Source: Lentinula raphanica (taxonomy: Eukaryota > Basidiomycota > Agaricomycetes > Agaricales > Omphalotaceae). Taken from it: 64,000 bases of DNA. The notes below the pieces were generated by a model. It did no database searches, was not told where the DNA came from, and saw only the letters and a list, made by a program, of their open reading frames with translations. The DNA is taken from contig JANVFP010000010.1 in NCBI GenBank assembly GCA_027919835.1, positions 806,001 to 870,000 on the forward strand. Direction: 5' to 3'. Of this stretch, positions 30,968 to 42,059 are shown piece after piece. The translations under genes were made by a program, and so were the position numbers. The first letter of the stretch is position 1, and every line of letters starts with the position of its first letter.

Positions 30968-32099
30968 ATAAGTATGGAAGGATACTAGGTTCAACGGTGG
31001 ATCAAGGAGAAGCGTACCGCTTTTGCGTCTCTCGTTGCCACCACCACTCACCACGAGCGAAGCAATAGCAATCTTGTAAGGACAGTGAGTGTCTGAGTCT
31101 GTAAATCATTGTGCGATCCCGGCACACAAGATATTTTTGCTCAGCTTGATTCTTGACTCATGCATGAACTTGCGAAGTGGGCCATTGCAAAGCATGGCAT
31201 ATACGAGTCCGATTGGCACTGAGAGAACTGGCATAGGTTGAAGAAAAAGTATATTATATCAATACAGTACACTGTACTATACATACTACCATGTTGTTGT
31301 TAACAAGAAGTGCATATGAAAATGAGACCTACAAGTGACCAGGTACTTACATACTTGAGACTGCCTTAAGTGATCGATCCAAGAGTTCAGAAAGCAGCTT
31401 CAGAAAATCAAAGTCATAGCCGGGATGAGTTAGCACTGCCACCATCGCCGGGCGCAGAGGGCGCGCTCAGCGCTGAATGTAACTCCTCTTTGTGATACTA
31501 GCTCAAAGAGCTCCGAGTCACTATAACGCTGCAAGCTCTTACTGTATCAATGAATTCAAATCAACCAAAGACTGTCGCTCGAGCACAGTAAAGACACACA
31601 CAAAAAAGGTGACTGACAAACTTCCTGCACCAATGGATCAACTCTTCTTTTGCACTCAACGGCACAATGAGGACTTTTGTCGGGGCTACCACTGGTGGTA
31701 GAGATAACACCTGAAGCTTGAAATTAACTTCTGTAAAATTTGGCTGGATGGCATGTACAAACCCCGCGCTCAAGTTTCAACATCCTGTGCTCAACTCCGA
31801 TATGAGTGTTCCAACAGCGTATAGAGTATTCGACCGAGACCGAACAACGGTTCGATGACATTCGGTGTATGCTCATGTACTACGAAAACGATGAGATCAA
31901 TCAGCACAAAATTCTAGAACATAAGGAGAGGTATCGTACTAGACTGTTTGAAGGTTTTCAGCTCTTATCCACAACAAGTCAGGTGTTATCTCGAAAGCCT
32001 TATCCTGGCAAGTGATGGTAGTAGGACTGAGTGTTATGTTTTGAGTAGATCCACAAGAGCAAAATCACGCATACGCACCTGTTAGCAAACTCTTGCTTC
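30968..32099. other. Intergenic region
   Basis: AT-richer spacer. Short plus-strand frames at 31492-31701 and 31806-32015 show no domain or splicing pattern and I do not regard them as genes. Confidence 0.45.
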
Positions 32100-32109
32100 A
32101 ATTTTAACA

Positions 32110-32845
32110 ACACAGGTTCATCGAGACTCCAAGTGCTTTTGCAGAAGACCAGCATCCTGCTTAAACGTTTTACCCAAAGTCTTCTTGTTAAACTCTGGAA
32201 CCTCGTTCTCCATCACGATAGGCTTTGCAAGAGCCTCACGAACGACAAGAGGATGACCAGTCTTCGCCGAATGCACAGTCAAATCATACACTGCCCAATC
32301 AGCACACCCCACACATTCTGTCCAACCGGTCGAATTATGAATCTCGGCGTCCCAGCAATCTGTAGCATAATGTGCCATCTCGTTCGAAATGTGCTGTCTA
32401 AACCTGAGACGGTCGGGGTTGATACCGATCTTGGGAAGGAAGAGGTAAATCCGGGCCATGAAGTACGCAAGAGTCTCGTTCGCGATGATACCCTGTTCCA
32501 CAGCTTCCCCGATGCGGCTCATCTTGATAGGCGTAGTACTTCCAGAGGATTGTACGTCTCTGTCTAGGAGATCTAAGACGATGTCTCACATCTATCTCGG
32601 ATGAGATTTATCATTTGGTCGACAAAGTGTTCGATTTTGACCATTGTGAATTCTCGTACACAAAGGAGACCTGGGCGAGGGGAGATTTCATTTTGGAAGG
32701 AACGGCCTATCTGCGCAGATGCGAATGGCACATGACCGTTGTTGTAGTCCAAATCATATAGACCAGCGACACCTAAGAGCATGATTCTGAAGCAGCAAAG
32801 ATAGGGCGAATGGGGATAAGCATAGATTTCAAAAGCCAGTGCGTA
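32110..32845 (-). pseudogene. Glycyl-tRNA synthetase pseudogene fragment
   Basis: The 5' part encodes [10 protein letters not shown] followed at once by [20 protein letters not shown] and [11 protein letters not shown]; the roughly 200 residues normally between these motifs are missing. The next piece has shifted frames (DRDVQSSGSTTPIKM can be read only after frame changes), then a long good frame: IGEAVEQGIIANETL, LRFRQHISNEMAHYATDCWD, STGWTECVGCADWAVYDLTV and FKQDAGLLQKHLES. A 2-nt deletion after HLES ends the frame at 32118-32120, where DEP would follow. The N-terminal domain and the anticodon-binding domain are absent. Internal deletion plus several frameshifts make it a dead partial copy. 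The functional gene must lie elsewhere. Confidence 0.9.
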
Positions 32846-33925
32846 GAAAAATCTACGGCTCAAGAGTCGGAAGGCCTTACAATTGTCCTTTATTGAATGT
32901 TCAAAGGATGGGCCGATTTGTCTTCAGTTGGAACTTGTTCATAAGTGGTAATCCATTTGAAAGAATGAGTGACGCACAAAAGTTCAACCTCCCTGGAGAC
33001 ACTTAGTCTGAATCATATAGCTGATAGATGCTAGCTCATGGCGCTGTGGTAAATGAATATAAAGCCTAGGGTGCATTCTCATAGGTCGTCATGGAGGGAG
33101 TTCCAGTAACAGTGAGGAAGAAAGGTGACCATGAAGATGTGACAGATGATGCAATGAGCTGCACGGGAGCAATGTCACAATAGGGAACAATAGAAATAAG
33201 TTTTGTGACATTTACTAGAAAAGGAAGGTAAAAAATCGCCTTTTTTGGTACGCATCCCGGTGCATAGAGACGATCCTCATTTCATTCGGACTCGTAATTT
33301 CGCGCTCGAATCCCACTCAATTTGACACATATGCATGGCTTCCTCTGCCGGTTTCCCGGTCGAATTCTGCTCTGATCTTTCAACTGAGTGTGGTCCAGTT
33401 CAAGCATCAAGCTTTTGACATGGTGACTGGAATCGCAAAACAGTGCATAGCAAAACACAGCCTATGGTGAGTTGCATGTTCTCCCACTCTTTGCTCCTCG
33501 ATGGCCCTACTTCCTGAAAACATATTTGTCACACTTCAGCCGCAACAAGACTACTTCCTTTGTGAGCACTGATCGTATGCCACGATTACATGGCACCAAA
33601 TACTTTGCCTCGTTTTGTAAACCTGGCCTTTTCATTTGACGCTCTGGATCACACTCGCTTTGCACAGCTGTGGCATACATGTCTTAGAAAGGTGTACTAT
33701 GGGTCCGAATACTAACCTCGGCGTGGCAGTAGGGGAGAAAATGGGAGCACAATAAATGTTGGTGTCCGCTACAACATTGCTTCATATATGTACTACTGTA
33801 AGTGATTATTTTTGCTCTTCGACAACACTCGGACTTAAGGACTGATGATAGGCTGTCAAATGAGCCTGTCAGTTACTAGTGACTCGCATAGAAACAGATA
33901 CCGACCAAATTCATCGCCAGAGTTC
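32846..33925. other. Intergenic region
   Basis: No open frame of interest on either strand and no repeat that I can define. Nothing seen. Confidence 0.45.
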
Positions 33926-35578
33926 CTCTACATCTGCCCTCCACTGCTTCCGTAGTATCCTTGGTCCCCCAACACATGGTTGTCCTGCAGCATTTCGGTG
34001 GGCACAGTGTGAGAGGCCATGCTCGGATAGAAAGGATAGGTGTTGAATGAACTAGAGTCAGCCACTGTCTCATAGCAAGTCCATTGAGAAGAATATGGGC
34101 TCCCTTGCCAGATATGAGGATTTCCAGTCGCATATGGGGGAGCTAGGTTGGAGAACTCGAAAGCACCCGGTACAAAGCTTGGAACAAAATGCAACCCATA
34201 GGAATGCTCGAAACCAGTATGAGACACAGGGTACATCAGGAAAAATATTCTCATCTTTAGAGTCCCCAGAGATACCCCCCAATTCCTAGGCTGCTCAGAG
34301 ATTTTTGTGAGCTTTGAAAGATCAAAAAACATCCTAGAGATCCTGAAAGATCCTGAAAGCATCTGAAAGCACCAGAAAGCACCAGAAAGCACCAGAAAGC
34401 ACCCAGAGAATTTTTAGAAGCCTCAAAGAACTCAGATACTCTAGGCTCTCTGAGACTACCTAGGAATTGGGGGGTATCTCTGGGGACTCTAGAGATGAGA
34501 ATATTTTTCCTGATGTAGCTAGACTGGGAAGCGAACGGGTCTAAATGCAGGGCTTGACTCAAAGTTGCATAGGAAGCAGAGGATAGGTTGGAGGACATAG
34601 TACTCTGGTGAGTTTCCGAACCAAAACTTTGAACAAATTGCAAGCCTGAAGTCTGTTTGGAAGCAGGATCATACACACCGGCAGCACTTTCAGGAATGAA
34701 AATAGTATTGGTTTGAACTTGGGCCATGTCAACATTGTCATGGAATTCATGGTTGGGACCAGCCTCTACTCGCCTCCAACCTGAGTCACCAGCAATGGAT
34801 CCTGCATGTGGAACATGGAGTTGAAGACTTGGCTCAGGAGACAAATTCATTGATCCATTGTTTACAGCTAGATTTTCTGGGTTTCGAGAATGTCAGAAGG
34901 TTAAGTGATTGAGGACAATATCAAAAAATTCTCACTTGCTAACTGCCCATGTACAGGGACTGTCAATGAGATGAACTCTGCAGAAGATTGTGCCTGTAGC
35001 CTGCGTGGAAGGTATAATTCAGCAGAAGGTGTTGTTCCTCTCGGCAGGCAGTGCTGCAACTGGTTGTCCCTCAAAGTGCTTGATGTTCGAACCCTAGACA
35101 TATGTCACATTTCTCTGTCTTCTCCTTTGGTGCATGCATTGAAATGTGCTACGAGCTGGGTGAGTATGCCATCCAACTCTGCACGCCTTGCAGTCCAGAT
35201 GGAATGTGAATTATGGGTTCCCGGGCACTCATACTTCCAAATGATACTGAACACAGTCATTGTATTCAAATTGGATGACTGACGATCCATTTGTGCCATG
35301 TGCCTTCTGAGACACTCTTGGAGGGCAGGATGTTTCCAAGCTACATCAAAATTTGCAAAGAGCTTGCAAGCAAGTTCTCTTTCAGCGTTGGTGAGACCAG
35401 CTGACACATTGGGGTTGGTGTGCCAAGCTACATGAGAATATTTGTCCATGGTGAACCTTTGCCAAGTTCTGGCAACTTGGAAAGAAACAAGTAAGATCAT
35501 TGTGAATTGAGCTACTAGTAAGCCTGACTGACCAAAAGGGAGGAAGAGTTGCAGAAAGCAAGTGGAGAGGTTCATCAA
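33926..35578 (-). pseudogene. Lineage-specific protein gene interrupted by a stop codon and a transposon
   Basis: Minus-strand coding sequence starts at or above 35578 and contains GLTNAERELACKLFANFDVA and HNSHSIWTARRAELDGILTQ. It meets TGA at 35105-35107 but stays open in the same frame to about 34933. A GT-AG intron (about 34882-34932) leads to an exon with NLAVNNGSMNLSPEPSLQLH and onward to PFASQSS, where a 282-bp MITE is inserted. Beyond the element the frame resumes with GFEHSYGLHFVPSFVPGAFE and ends at 33926 after SSGGQM. The pieces look like one gene of an uncharacterised agaricomycete family. Upstream exons may extend to about 36149. The in-frame stop and the insertion suggest that it is inactive. 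Confidence 0.5.
34234..34515. mobile_element. 282-bp foldback MITE with about 57-bp inverted ends and TA target duplication
   Basis: The left end starts CATCAGGAAAAATATTCTCA and continues to CCTAGG at 34290. The right end is its reverse complement (34459-34515), with one mismatch over about 57 bp. TA flanks both sides (34232-34233 and 34516-34517), as expected of a Tc1/mariner-type target duplication. The core contains a 10-bp direct repeat (CAGAAAGCAC, three to four copies, about 34368-34402). It has no coding capacity, so it would need a transposase from elsewhere. It lies inside the coding frame of the surrounding broken gene. Confidence 0.88.
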
Positions 35579-38500
35579 TGCTGAGCTTTATAAGTGCACT
35601 ACTATGATAGATAGTGTGTGCTGCAAATTCAGTTGCTGTTTATATGTGCCTTCATGTATCTCCACATATCACTATTCGCATATGATTGACATGCATTTCC
35701 TCTCTTTGCAAATGACTTTGAGAAGCAAGATGAATAATTTCCGTAGAGAACCAACTTCCGAGTGGCAAGAACAAGCGCAATACAATGATTGTCCCATTAT
35801 GGAACTACTTTTGGTGGCGTGAAATCCAAATCCTGATATAAATCATTTGTAACAATAAATGACTACTTCACTCATTGTCTAAACTCCTCTTCCAAGGAGC
35901 AAATGTAGTCAGGGGGCCCAGGCTGAATGATGCCAATAGCTTATCAGAAGACATTGACTCATGAATGGATATCCAGCTAAGAGTCCTTGTGTGAACTTCC
36001 GGGAAATTAAAATCACGGTAGAACCTATATTTATGATATCTTGCATAATTTGACGTTTGTCTCTGGTTGGCAGCATTCTGAAAACCCTTGCATTTCGGTG
36101 TTCCTGCTGATGTTTCGGATGTAAGTTTAGATTTGGACGGATCCAACATTCTTTACATCAAAGGCTACTAGTAAGTACATCATTATGTAGAATGATCAGA
36201 GACGTGTTGCAGCCCAGTGCCAAGCCCCCTCCTCTCCCAGGTACAGTTGCTGCTAGGAGGTGGCTTATTATTTCCTCTTTGAATTGTTTGTACTTTGGTC
36301 AACTTCTCTGGCTGTAGAATCAAACATAAATCTCAGGGCCTCTAACATACTATGTGTTGCATCTTCACTAAAATCTCTCAGAGGTTTACACCCAGATGTA
36401 CCCTCATAGTATACCAGAGAGGCAAAGGTGATACAGGAACCTCATTCACACAATTCTAGGTTCAATGTAATAACTGTTCATTGAGCTGTATCTCATCTGA
36501 GCAGATGTTGCTATCACCTGGTATCACCACTCTTTGCTGCAGCATCTTGAACAGGTCAGAACTATTCTTCAAAGTTACACATTGTTGCACCACCATAGAC
36601 ACTAGTGTCATAGGAACCTTACAGAAATGGGAGCAAGTTGAAGCTCTCGGCTTGGGAGAATATATCAATGTTTATGGACCCCTATACAGTTTGCTGGTGG
36701 CTTCAATCTTAACATACTAATATGAAGTATGCTGATGAGAGTTGGGACAGTACACATACATATTCTATGGTACAGAACAGAAAATATGTCCCATCATTCT
36801 TTTCAGTCTGAATCATCAACACCTAAGAGGATTTAACAGCATCAATTCTGGATTCTGACAATTCAGCTTTTCATTCTCATGTATCTTGATGAACTTAATC
36901 AATGTCAAATAATTTGGTATGATTACACCATGAGTGCCAGTGGCTGCTGGGCTTCTGAAGTTCAAGAAGCTCTGATGATTGATCAAGCTCCGAGTCTAAT
37001 CCATTTACTAGGCTCCTTGTATGACATTTAAAATCCTTTCTCATTCTCTCATTCAACATTCACAATCCATCTTTCCTTGTTCTGAACTGAAGTATGTAAC
37101 ATATTGTCAACCAATGAAAACTTGTATTCTCAGTGTACACTTGTGTTGAATTAGATGCCCAATGAACCTGAAGCTAGGCTCTAGCTCTGTACTGTGACAT
37201 TCAATTTGTTCATTTCATGTGACCACTTTTTCAAGTGCATTCTGTCAAAGTATTTCCAATGGCTTCTTCTCTCCTGGATGAGTCCTGCGGAGGTTGTGCG
37301 CTGACCCCGGGACTAGTAGTACTTACTATATTCTCACCCAAGTCAATAGTCATACTATTCAGGCACTGTCACCCACCAAGTTGTGAAAGTACCGTAAGTG
37401 TAATTTAAGTATCAATATGTAAGTGCTGTAAGTACTAAGGAAACTCACCCTCAGAGATGCACGAATGGGTGTGAATGACTGAGGGTGAAGTTGGCAATAG
37501 GTATATATAAATAATTGAAGAAATTTGTAAAATGTATCCTGCTCATCCAATACATAGGCGAGCGGGAGTATATCTAAAACTGAGGGAAAGGAGGTCTAAA
37601 ATGTATGTAAAATTTCAAGGAAAATTTTACAGAGGCCATCTATCTGTGTCTATGTGGGATGCCACTGCCTTACCCTCCAATCAGGGTTTTTGTATTGGTA
37701 CCTCCTCTCAACACAAGTGGCTCACCCCTTGAGAGCCCTTGCTAGTCCTTGAGAGGCTTACAAGATGGCAATGACTAGTACTATGACTTGGGTCTTGCAT
37801 TATACAAAAAATCTGGGGCAGGTCTGAAAACCATATCTTCTTGTCCCATGAATGTGAGGTTGCCACATTCCAATTTCCAAGTAGTACTAGTAGTACTGGT
37901 ATGAGTCCAATCATGACCATTTGTTCCTTTTGATAAGTCTATCAATGTAAGTCATCATGATCTTTCTCTTTGTTCAGGCTATATTACGAGTCTGAATGTA
38001 AAGAGGAATCGTCTCTATTGCTGGTCCTTTGTATCATAAAAGGAAATCTGCTTGCCATATATATAATATAGGCAAAAGTCACAAAGTTTACAATTTCATT
38101 GTTCCCCCATTGTGACAGACTTTGACACTCTTTGATAGGCCTTCCACCTTCTTTGTGACTCGTCGTCATACTAGAAGAGCCATAAGCCAAATACAGCTGA
38201 TATCCATGATTATCTGTATTGAATATTCTCAACTTTCAAATCCCTTCTCACCGCTTGACCTAGGGTTCATTCTACTCAAGGCTCCTCACTTTGCTCAAGA
38301 CTTCTTGCTTTACTCAGGGTCCTTTGTTCCGCTCAAGGCATTTTGCTCAAGACTCCTCGCTCCAGACATCTCATTCTGCTGAATCCTTGTTTGACTCAAA
38401 GCTCTTCATTCCACTTAAGGCTCCTTGTTCTGCTCAGGCCAAAAGCCCCTCATTCTGTTCAAGTTCTTGAATAGAATCTCTTTGTTTGAGCTCCCTGAAG

Positions 38501-38939
38501 ACTCTTGACATCTTCACATGCAAAGCTCGTCATTGCAACAACTTCAATCTGTGAATGCCTTTTATTCACACAATGATCATCTTGTTTCTTACTGTTGTTC
38601 ATCAGCTTCACTGTTCGTTGGTCTGTTCATTCAACGAGCAAGGTCAAATCAAGGTATGTTCCAACCTTTGCTCACTGATTGTCCCAAAAGCTCAATTCAT
38701 TGACTTCAGCAGTGGCTGCCATGCATGCCATGAACAGCATCACCTTGGGCTTCGAACAAGTTGAAGCTGTCATCTGATTATACAAGCCCAAACGATTTCG
38801 CCAGGTAAAACTTGCTATTCTGTTCGCGGTCATCTAGGATCCTAGGACCGCCAGTGGGGCCACTAGCCCAACCGCCAGCAAGATGGAGACAGCTATGGTG
38901 CCGGATGGGAAAGCTTAAATTCAAGAAATAGGACTTTGG
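35579..38939. other. Gene-poor region with gene relics
   Basis: Short frames on both strands (35868-36149 minus, 36462-36720, 37359-37920, 38122-38764) show no recognisable domain. The one at 35868-36149 minus (TPKCKGFQNAANQRQTSNYA) may be a 5' exon of the broken gene next to it. The base composition is AT-richer than in the flanking gene-dense parts. The only defined repeat is the minisatellite at 38275-38470. Confidence 0.45.
38275..38470 (+). repeat. Degenerate minisatellite
   Basis: About nine imperfect units with the core CTCAAGGCTCCTC followed by a T-rich, G-poor spacer of variable length (variants CTCAAGACTTCTT, CTCAAGACTCCTC, CTCAAAGCTCTTC, CTTAAGGCTCCTT). Spacing is irregular, roughly 15-30 bp. 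Confidence 0.65.
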
Positions 38940-39570
38940 GTTTTGGGAGTGTGGCAGGATCTCTTGGATATGGCCATGAGAGAGACAGAGGAGAGGAAGC
39001 GGGAGTTTCTACAATGTACAATATCTTCTTCCTCTACCCAACAACTCTTGTTCAACGCTCCTTGTCTTCACATAGGCTGCTCTTGCCAGAACACCTTCCT
39101 ATGTGATATGACGACCTTGCTGCTCTCAACCCTGTAGTATGCAAAGAAGAGTGCCCGAGAGCTCAACAGATGCATCAAATCACTCAGCAATGTTGCTTCT
39201 GCAGATGTAGACAGCATTGTCGACAGTCTCGTCAACATCTCACTTAGCAAAATTGTCCAGGCGAATGAAGACTCAGAGCAACTCGCGAGTCAGGTTGATA
39301 AAATCAACATTGTCAGAAATTTGTCTACTCCGGCATCACCTTCGCCTCAGTTGCAATCACAGAGGCCGGCACGGTTGAGCAGCGTCTGTGTGATCCTAAT
39401 GCTCTCGCGACCACAGCTAGTGCACCCGAGCTCCGATATCGGTCAATGCCTCTCTATCAATTCTACCATATACCTCCTCAGACCTCCTCACCCTCAGGAT
39501 TTGTCCCGCCAATGTCAGAATGTGATCTGATTGCTGCTGCCATAGCCAAATTCAAAAACTCCATCAAATA
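38940..39570 (+). CDS. Possible small gene, not recognised
   Basis: Two plus-strand frames look coding. One has heptad-like sequence (LNRCIKSLSNVASADVDSIV to QVDKINIVRN, about 39158-39318). The other, ending at 39570, reads GTVEQRLCDPNALATTASAP to AKFKNSIK. They could be joined by a short intron ending at the CACAG near 39361. A start codon is not clear. This may be a relic. Confidence 0.3.
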
Positions 39571-40403
39571 GATAAGAACAGGTCACGGAGCTGTTGAGGA
39601 GTCATCCTAAATGAGAGTGTGCACTTTATCTTCAACATGGAGGTTTTCCATTCAAAACTCGCTGATGCCAGAACTGTTAGAGTATGGAAGAAGTGGAAGT
39701 GAATATGACTGGCACGGCAGCACCAGCACCTCCATCTACACCACAGAACAAGAAGACAATAGCCTATGCTACATCTCCTCATTTACTCGTACTCAAGTAT
39801 CTTATACATGTATATCAGATTATGTTGTATAAGTAGACCTAATTCTGCAAAATGAGTGATCTGTTCAGTAGGGATATACCGGAAAGACACAAGTCCGGAT
39901 GGCCTGACATGGCAATGTTCATTCCAAGTTCCAACCACAGCTTCAACTTCTGATTAATGACTGGCTATCTTGTAATAGCTTGTAATATGTATCAAGGTCT
40001 GTTCTCAATTTGGACTCGTTTATGCCATGCTTTGCAATGGCCCACATCTCAAGTCTCATATAACGCAGTTGTGGCACGTTCTCTGCAACAAAACAATTAG
40101 CTATGCCACTGGCCAGTCTTCAAAGTCAGTTTAGAGTCTTGTCCCAATCTTACAAGTAACAAATATCTACCTTCAACATGAAGCACAAGTCAATTTTTTC
40201 ATTTCCTAGAAAATCACATACAATGCCGGGTCTTCGTTCAGAGCACACATATACTACAACAATTCTCAATTTCAGGGGCTTTGGATCCTTAAGCTGTTCA
40301 TGTCGTGGTACATGATGGTGTACTACTATGAGTATATTGTTATCAGTCCACTGTTCTCCTTGAACCTGAATTCAAAGCTTACCCTGACTCAAGCAAGCAC
40401 ATT

Positions 40404-40848
40404 CTAGGCTGCAGTGATGTTGCTAGCAATGGTCCTTCCAGCACAGGTATTGGTGGGGGAGCACCTGAAAGACCCAATCGGTGTTCCTGTGATCACGTCG
40501 ATGCACTCTGAGTTGCCTTCTCCTGAGAAGAGGAAGGCTTCTCCAGTGCAGCCATCACCTTCGTAGAAAGTGACACAGTGAGAGCCACCAATGACGACCT
40601 AGTACAAGGGCAAATCGAGAACAATCAATGAACTTGAAGAGAGAAAGATGAGGATAGATAAAGCGACAAACCTCGAAAGAGTGGCGGCCGTCGAAGGGGA
40701 AGCAAGTATTGTCACAAGCTACATTCGCACCTTCACTGCCATTGCAGTCAGTGCCGCTCCAAGCAATAAAGTCAGCAGTGACTTTGCAAGAGGAGATCAA
40801 CATGACAGCTGCGAAGGTGGCGGAAGTGGCGAGAGAGATAAAATGCAT
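40404..40848 (-). CDS. Small secreted eight-cysteine protein, copy 4 (intact)
   Basis: Two exons, 40672-40848 and 40404-40598, give 123 residues. A signal peptide (MHFISLATSATFAAVMLISS, cleavage near VTA/DFIAW) precedes a mature protein with the same eight-cysteine spacing as copy 1 (x9, x3, x17, x8, x14, x13, x5). The core GGSHCVTFYEGDGCTGEAFL is nearly identical to copy 1. The tail is shorter, ending NITAA. The intron is at the same place (after HSFE). It lies 17 kb away and in the opposite orientation, so this copy moved separately from the tandem duplication. Function unknown; the structure suggests an extracellular, disulfide-stabilised protein. Confidence 0.87.
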
Positions 40849-40910
40849 GTTGATTCTGAGGGCTTTTGACTCGCTGGTAAGCTGGGGATCTACTGTGCTG
40901 AGAGAGAGCT

Positions 40911-40918
40911 CTTTTATA
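40911..40918 (-). promoter_or_regulatory. TATA box of secreted-protein gene copy 4
   Basis: tataaaag on the minus strand, 63 bp before the start codon. It is followed by AGCTC and a CAGTAGATCCCCAGCT block, the same arrangement as in the other copies. Confidence 0.65.
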
Positions 40919-40929
40919 GTACTTACTAT

Positions 40930-42059
40930 AGTTTTCGAGATATATCCTAGAATAAAATATCTAGTTCATTGGTCATAGCACGTTCGAGTTTGACCTGTCA
41001 GTATTTAAGTTCTAGAATCATGAGCTCTCGCTGTTTACGATGCTTTTACCCTGGATGTTCGCAGTTTGTACTTGCTCTGGTGTCCTGCTGATGATGGTGT
41101 TCAAGGCACTAGATTCAACTATACCACTTGTAGCAGCTTGGAATCTGCCAAATGGTGTATAATAGGAGAGCATCACTCCTGTGGACTCGGATTGAAGTAG
41201 TATGAAGCACTGGCAGGCACTGTAGGCATGACCATCGAAGTCATACTACTAGGCAGACTGTATACACTGGGTGAGAGTGGCTTCGGATCTCCTCTGATTC
41301 CCTGCAAGCCAAGCCAAGTTAGCAAACCTAAATTCCATTCAACGAATGAAAAGCCTTCACATTTTGGCGTGGTTCTGGAAAGACGTCCAGGGTGTATATT
41401 GCTTTGAATGACTCAGTATAATGAGTGACCGGACAACAGGAACTCCCGAATCCTCTGCCTGCAGAAGGCTATAGGGGACCAGGAAACCCCGGCGAGAATA
41501 GAGTATTCAGTTGTACACAAGACGAGACGAGCTTCGAGTCGACATGGGAGACATTCGAGTGTCTTGGCCTAAGCCCTGAGGCTCTCAATGTCCTCTGCCT
41601 AGCGGTCAGTCATATGCTCTGAAGATGTATCTTCCAGAATCCATACAAGGAACGTCAGAGCATTTAATCCCTTCTTTGACCCGAAATCCTCAAAATTTAT
41701 CGGAGATGATGAGGTCAGTGACCTACCTTCCTCAAACAAGCATGGTAATGCGCCAGACCGTTCCAAGAGGCTCAAAGCTTATAGCTGCACCGTAGAAGAT
41801 TCAGAAAAAAAATCCCTGTTTAGCTGTTCTGCTGCATGATGTATCGATAGATTCGGAATTCCCAGTATCTTCCATTAGGCTATTCACCGTCATTAGTGTT
41901 TTACAATTCCTCCTCGATTGAATACTCACTTCTCGTTCGCCCTTATGTGCAGCCTTAGACAAAGCCTTTCAAGGGAGTTGAATGTGAGGGTTATATGGGG
42001 CAATGATGACAGGACGAGTCGAAGTCGTAAGATAAGGCGCTAAATACGGCGGCAATGTT
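40930..42059. other. Intergenic region
   Basis: No convincing gene. A plus-strand frame at 41425-41622 has no domain. The last 60 bp form the MDM10 promoter and leader, with no TATA box that I can point to. Confidence 0.45.
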
